Assembly: GCF_000242455.2 (NCBI RefSeq)
Contig: NC_019892.1
Span: 5,714,744-5,778,743 of the forward strand
Length of the DNA stretch: 64,000 bases
Origin: Singulisphaera acidiphila DSM 18658
GTDB lineage: Bacteria; Planctomycetota; Planctomycetia; Isosphaerales; Isosphaeraceae
Direction of reading: 5' to 3'
The translations under genes were made by a program, and so were the position numbers. The notes below the pieces were generated by a model, which saw nothing but the letters and a program-made list of their open reading frames with translations, did no database searches and had not been told where the DNA came from. Shown piece by piece: positions 61,562 to 64,000 of this stretch. The number at the start of each line of letters is the position of its first letter. Position 1 is the stretch's first letter.

Positions 61562-62923
61562 TCAGGAAACCGCGAGGGCCCGTTCGATCGCAAGGCAGGC
61601 CGAGGCCGCTCCATTCTCTGCGCGGACGAGCCGTCCCACCTCGCTGGCTCGCGTAATGTGAGTCGGTTCGTCGAGCAGGTGCCGGAGGGCGGTGGCGGCG
61701 CGGCGGACGGTGTACTTGTCGCGGGCAAGGGTTCGCGCGACGCCCAGTCGGCAGACGCGGTACGCGTTGTCGAGTTGGTCATGGCCCCAGGGAACGACCA
61801 GCATCGGCCGTCCCGCCCGGAGGGCCTGGGCCGTGGTGCCCACTCCCCCTTGGTGGACGATCGCCGAGGCGCGGGGGAACAGTTCCGAGTGCGGAGCGTA
61901 TTCCAGGGCCAGCATTGACTTGGGAAGGGGCTCGCGGAGCCGGTTGCGTGGGTCGATCCCGATCAGAAAGATCGCTCGCCGGTCGAGCTGCTCGGCGGCG
62001 GCCCGACTCCTTTCATAAAAGGTGCCTGCATCCATTACGGCTGATGATCCCAGCGTGAAGACGATCGGCGGCGGCCCTGCGCTGAGGAACTGCTTCAACT
62101 CGGCCGTCATCCCGGTCGCATGCACATCGTCAAAGAAGGCGAAACCGGTCTGGACCGCTTGCGGTGGCCAGTCGGGCTGGGGTTCGCCGATGACTCTCGA
62201 GAAGAGGACGAGCATGCAGGTCGGCGAGTTCCCCCCCTCGAAGAGCGGGTCGGCCACGGGCCGCAAACCCAGCTCACTGCGCAGTTGTTGGACCGGCTCG
62301 GTCCATTTTCGGACCGCCCGCCGTGCGAAGCTGTGGAGCGGCCCGTGGAAGCGTGGCCCGAGCCTGCGGAAATGCCTGAACCAGGGCACCTGGGGAGGGA
62401 CCGATGGGTCGTGATTCGACAGCAGCGAGATCGGCGAAAGGACCGCCGAGACCCAAGGGATTCCGGTCGCCTCGGCCACGAGCGGGCCGGCAAACGCGAC
62501 CACGTGCGACACGAGAAGATCGGCGCCGCGAACTGCTTCCCGCAAGTCGTCGTAGCTTGCGCGCAGGCTGGGCATGAAGACCTGGCGGATGACGACCTCC
62601 GACCCTTTCTTCCGATCCATCAAGTCGCGGAAGAACTCCGGCTTTGCCTCGATATCCAACAAGTCGGGGCGGACCGGGAAAAAGGCGATCCCTTGCCGCT
62701 CGATCCGCTCGCGATGAAATTCACTGGTCGCGATGATCGGGATGTGCCCCCTGGCCTGTAACTCCTTGGCCAGGGCGATGAACGGGTGCAAATCCCCCAG
62801 CGAGCCGAACGTCGCCAGCACGATCCGACGCGCCGGCGGCACCGCCCCCAGGCCCTCCTCACCATCCTTGGTCCGTTCCTTCGGGTGCATCGCCGAATTT
62901 CCTCGGAGTCTTCGTGAAATCAT
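61562..62923 (-). CDS. GT1-family glycosyltransferase (MGT/UGT-like)
   Basis: Nucleotide-sugar-dependent transferase of 453 residues (the ATG at 62890 is an alternative start). The N-terminal Rossmann lobe begins VLATFGSLGDLHPFIALAKE with the acceptor-side region following; the C-terminal lobe has VFTLGSSAVMDAG and the donor motif VHQGGVGTTAQALRAGRPML then VVPWGHDQLDNA, which is the signature of the macrolide/sterol/rhamnosyl GT1 group. It is cytoplasmic or peripheral and probably glycosylates a small hydrophobic acceptor or lipid. There is no biosynthetic cluster around it. Confidence 0.94.
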   Translation of the reverse strand: MISRRLRGNSAMHPKERTKDGEEGLGAVPPARRIVLATFGSLGDLHPFIALAKELQARGHIPIIATSEFHRERIERQGIAFFPVRPDLLDIEAKPEFFRDLMDRKKGSEVVIRQVFMPSLRASYDDLREAVRGADLLVSHVVAFAGPLVAEATGIPWVSAVLSPISLLSNHDPSVPPQVPWFRHFRRLGPRFHGPLHSFARRAVRKWTEPVQQLRSELGLRPVADPLFEGGNSPTCMLVLFSRVIGEPQPDWPPQAVQTGFAFFDDVHATGMTAELKQFLSAGPPPIVFTLGSSAVMDAGTFYERSRAAAEQLDRRAIFLIGIDPRNRLREPLPKSMLALEYAPHSELFPRASAIVHQGGVGTTAQALRAGRPMLVVPWGHDQLDNAYRVCRLGVARTLARDKYTVRRAATALRHLLDEPTHITRASEVGRLVRAENGAASACLAIERALAVS

Positions 62924-63026
62924 TCACGAAGTCATTCTAAAGGTTCATGTCGGGAAGTAAAGCGGAATATTCGGCACATCTCGATTCGACTATTGCTTGT
63001 GATTGCCGCCTCGGGGTTAATGAGGC

Positions 63027-64000
63027 TCAGGGCTTGCCGGCCAAGATGGGCACGACCGACTTCTGGAGCCCGCCGGTGACGTGGACCTGGCCGTCGTGGG
63101 CGACGAAGACGTTGACTTCGCTACGGACTCCGAATTGGGTGGGGTCGTAGATGCCCGGCTCGACAGAGAAACAGGTGCGGGGGAGGACGAGCCGTTCCTC
63201 ATGGGTTTCGAGGTTGTCCATGTTGGCGCCGTTGCCGTGGGTTTCCTGGCCGATGCTATGCCCTGTGCGGTGGACGAACGCTGAGCCGTGGCCCCCCGCT
63301 TCAATGACGCTGCGCGCGGCCGCATCGACTTCCCAGCCACGCAACGGCTGACCCGCTGCGAACGCGTCTTTGACGCGGGCGATGGCGGCGTCGCGGGCGC
63401 GGGCGACCAACTGGAAAATGTCTTCGTAGGTGGAGGGGACCTGGTCGCCCACGAAGCCAACCCGGGTCAGGTCGCTGTAGACGGCGCGTGGTTGGTCGAG
63501 CTTGGCCCAGAGGTCGACGAGAACGAAGTCGCCCGCGCGGATCGGAGTATCGGCGGCCGGGTCGGGGGCGTAGTGGGGGTTGCCGCTATGCGGACCGACG
63601 GCCACGATCGGCGGGTGATCGGTCGTCAGGCCGTGACGGTGGAAGTGGTTCATGATTGCGGCCTGCACTTCGCACTCGGTGATCACCTGGCCGTTACGCG
63701 TGCGATCGGCGATCAGGCTCCAGACCAGGTCATACGCCGAGCACGTGTGGATTTCGGCCTCGCGGTGCATCCGCCACTGGTCGTCGTCCCAGGTGGCCTC
63801 GAACATCTGGGCCAGGTCTCCTGACGAGCCGACTTCGACCCCCGTGGAACGCACCAGTTCGACCGTGCCGGCGTCGACCTTGGAGACATACGGGTTGGCG
63901 TTGCGGGGCGAGTATTCCATCGCAACCCGCTTCATCCCGGTCACGAGTTCCGCCACGCCCGCCTCGAGCTCTTGCCAGCGGAGATAGACGCGGGCCTCGC
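63027..64000 (-). CDS. M24-family Xaa-Pro aminopeptidase-like metallopeptidase (5' end outside window)
   Basis: C-terminal catalytic domain of a creatinase-fold peptidase; the frame stays open through the right edge, so the start is beyond 64000 and the GTG at 63956 is internal. Metal ligands are readable in order: Asp in FVLVDLWAKLDQP, Asp in AVYSDLTRVGF, His in VHRTGHSIGQETHGNG, Glu in CFSVEPGIY and Glu in GVRSEVNVFV, the canonical D-D-H-E-E set. The enzyme likely removes N-terminal residues before proline, or acts as a related dipeptidase. It follows the glycosyltransferase gene on the same strand with about 100 bp between. Confidence 0.93.
   Translation of the reverse strand, partial: EARVYLRWQELEAGVAELVTGMKRVAMEYSPRNANPYVSKVDAGTVELVRSTGVEVGSSGDLAQMFEATWDDDQWRMHREAEIHTCSAYDLVWSLIADRTRNGQVITECEVQAAIMNHFHRHGLTTDHPPIVAVGPHSGNPHYAPDPAADTPIRAGDFVLVDLWAKLDQPRAVYSDLTRVGFVGDQVPSTYEDIFQLVARARDAAIARVKDAFAAGQPLRGWEVDAAARSVIEAGGHGSAFVHRTGHSIGQETHGNGANMDNLETHEERLVLPRTCFSVEPGIYDPTQFGVRSEVNVFVAHDGQVHVTGGLQKSVVPILAGKP

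Noticed and set aside
1..64000. tRNA, rRNA or riboswitch genes
   Set aside because: Looked for T-arm GTTCRANYC words with matching acceptor stems, rRNA cores and known riboswitch cores while reading; none was convincing.

Overview
The window is GC-rich and reads as chromosome of a planctomycete, most likely of the Isosphaeraceae/Gemmataceae type. This rests on gene content: a DUF1549/DUF1553 cytochrome protein, a DUF1501 protein and a PVC-type heme protein in one row; Tat-exported Gfo/Idh/MocA oxidoreductases; a sulfatase beside a secreted GH32 fructan hydrolase; an FG-GAP/VCBS protein; an N-terminal LEPR-XLL-like sorting motif; and a Gemmata-type paralogous protein with a GPGPHxRGCWVVD motif. 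No rRNA, tRNA or CRISPR array was recognised.

Layout. 1-2.2 kb: end of a DUF4011-type helicase carrying a Vsr-like nuclease domain and DUF3320, followed directly by an intact IS4-family element (2236-3679; 17-bp perfect terminal repeats, 11-bp target duplication). 3.8-7.7 kb: secreted sulfatase and GH32 enzyme. 8-13 kb: a tight three-gene set of a coiled-coil protein, a small WXG100-like helical hairpin and a large FtsK/SpoIIIE ATPase with three ATPase-like modules, the best candidate for an undescribed translocation or secretion machine. 13-14.8 kb: a cluster of REP-like palindromes split by a Tn5/IS50-like element (13059-14622; 9-bp target duplication). 14.8-25.4 kb: esterase, Gfo/Idh/MocA protein, VCBS protein, a lower-GC protein with an Imm51-like C-terminus, a composite palindromic intergenic element, a LEPR-XLL secreted protein, and a serine hydrolase behind the decayed remains of an IS5-type transposase. 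25.6-36.3 kb, minus strand: YebC-like regulator, a 100-bp MITE, then the heme / DUF1501 / DUF1553 gene set. 37-45.7 kb: TIM-barrel sugar isomerase-like protein, SET-domain protein, TlpA-like thioredoxin, 3-methyladenine glycosylase, YhfC-like membrane protein, the urate-degradation set uraH-uricase-RidA, and a second Gfo/Idh/MocA protein. 46-50.4 kb: a lone PcfJ-like protein and a three-gene unit of two unrelated LAS-type (M15-like) metallopeptidases plus an alpha/beta hydrolase, all without a visible signal peptide. 50.5-64 kb: acetate-type symporter with DUF485 partner, soluble Ser/Thr kinase, secreted helical protein, BON protein, NAD synthetase, secreted beta-propeller, metallophosphoesterase, two small stress-type proteins, zinc-ribbon/RHH protein, GT1 glycosyltransferase and an edge-truncated M24 peptidase.

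Functionally, most genes deal with the cell envelope and external polymers: sulfatase, fructanase, esterase, exported oxidoreductases, cytochrome complexes and secreted propellers. Cytoplasmic housekeeping is represented by purine breakdown, NAD synthesis, base-excision repair and acetate uptake. Mobile DNA is unusually well preserved: two complete IS elements with exact target duplications, one MITE, two transposase remnants and several families of palindromic intergenic repeats. All functional calls are made by reading motifs; no database search was run.
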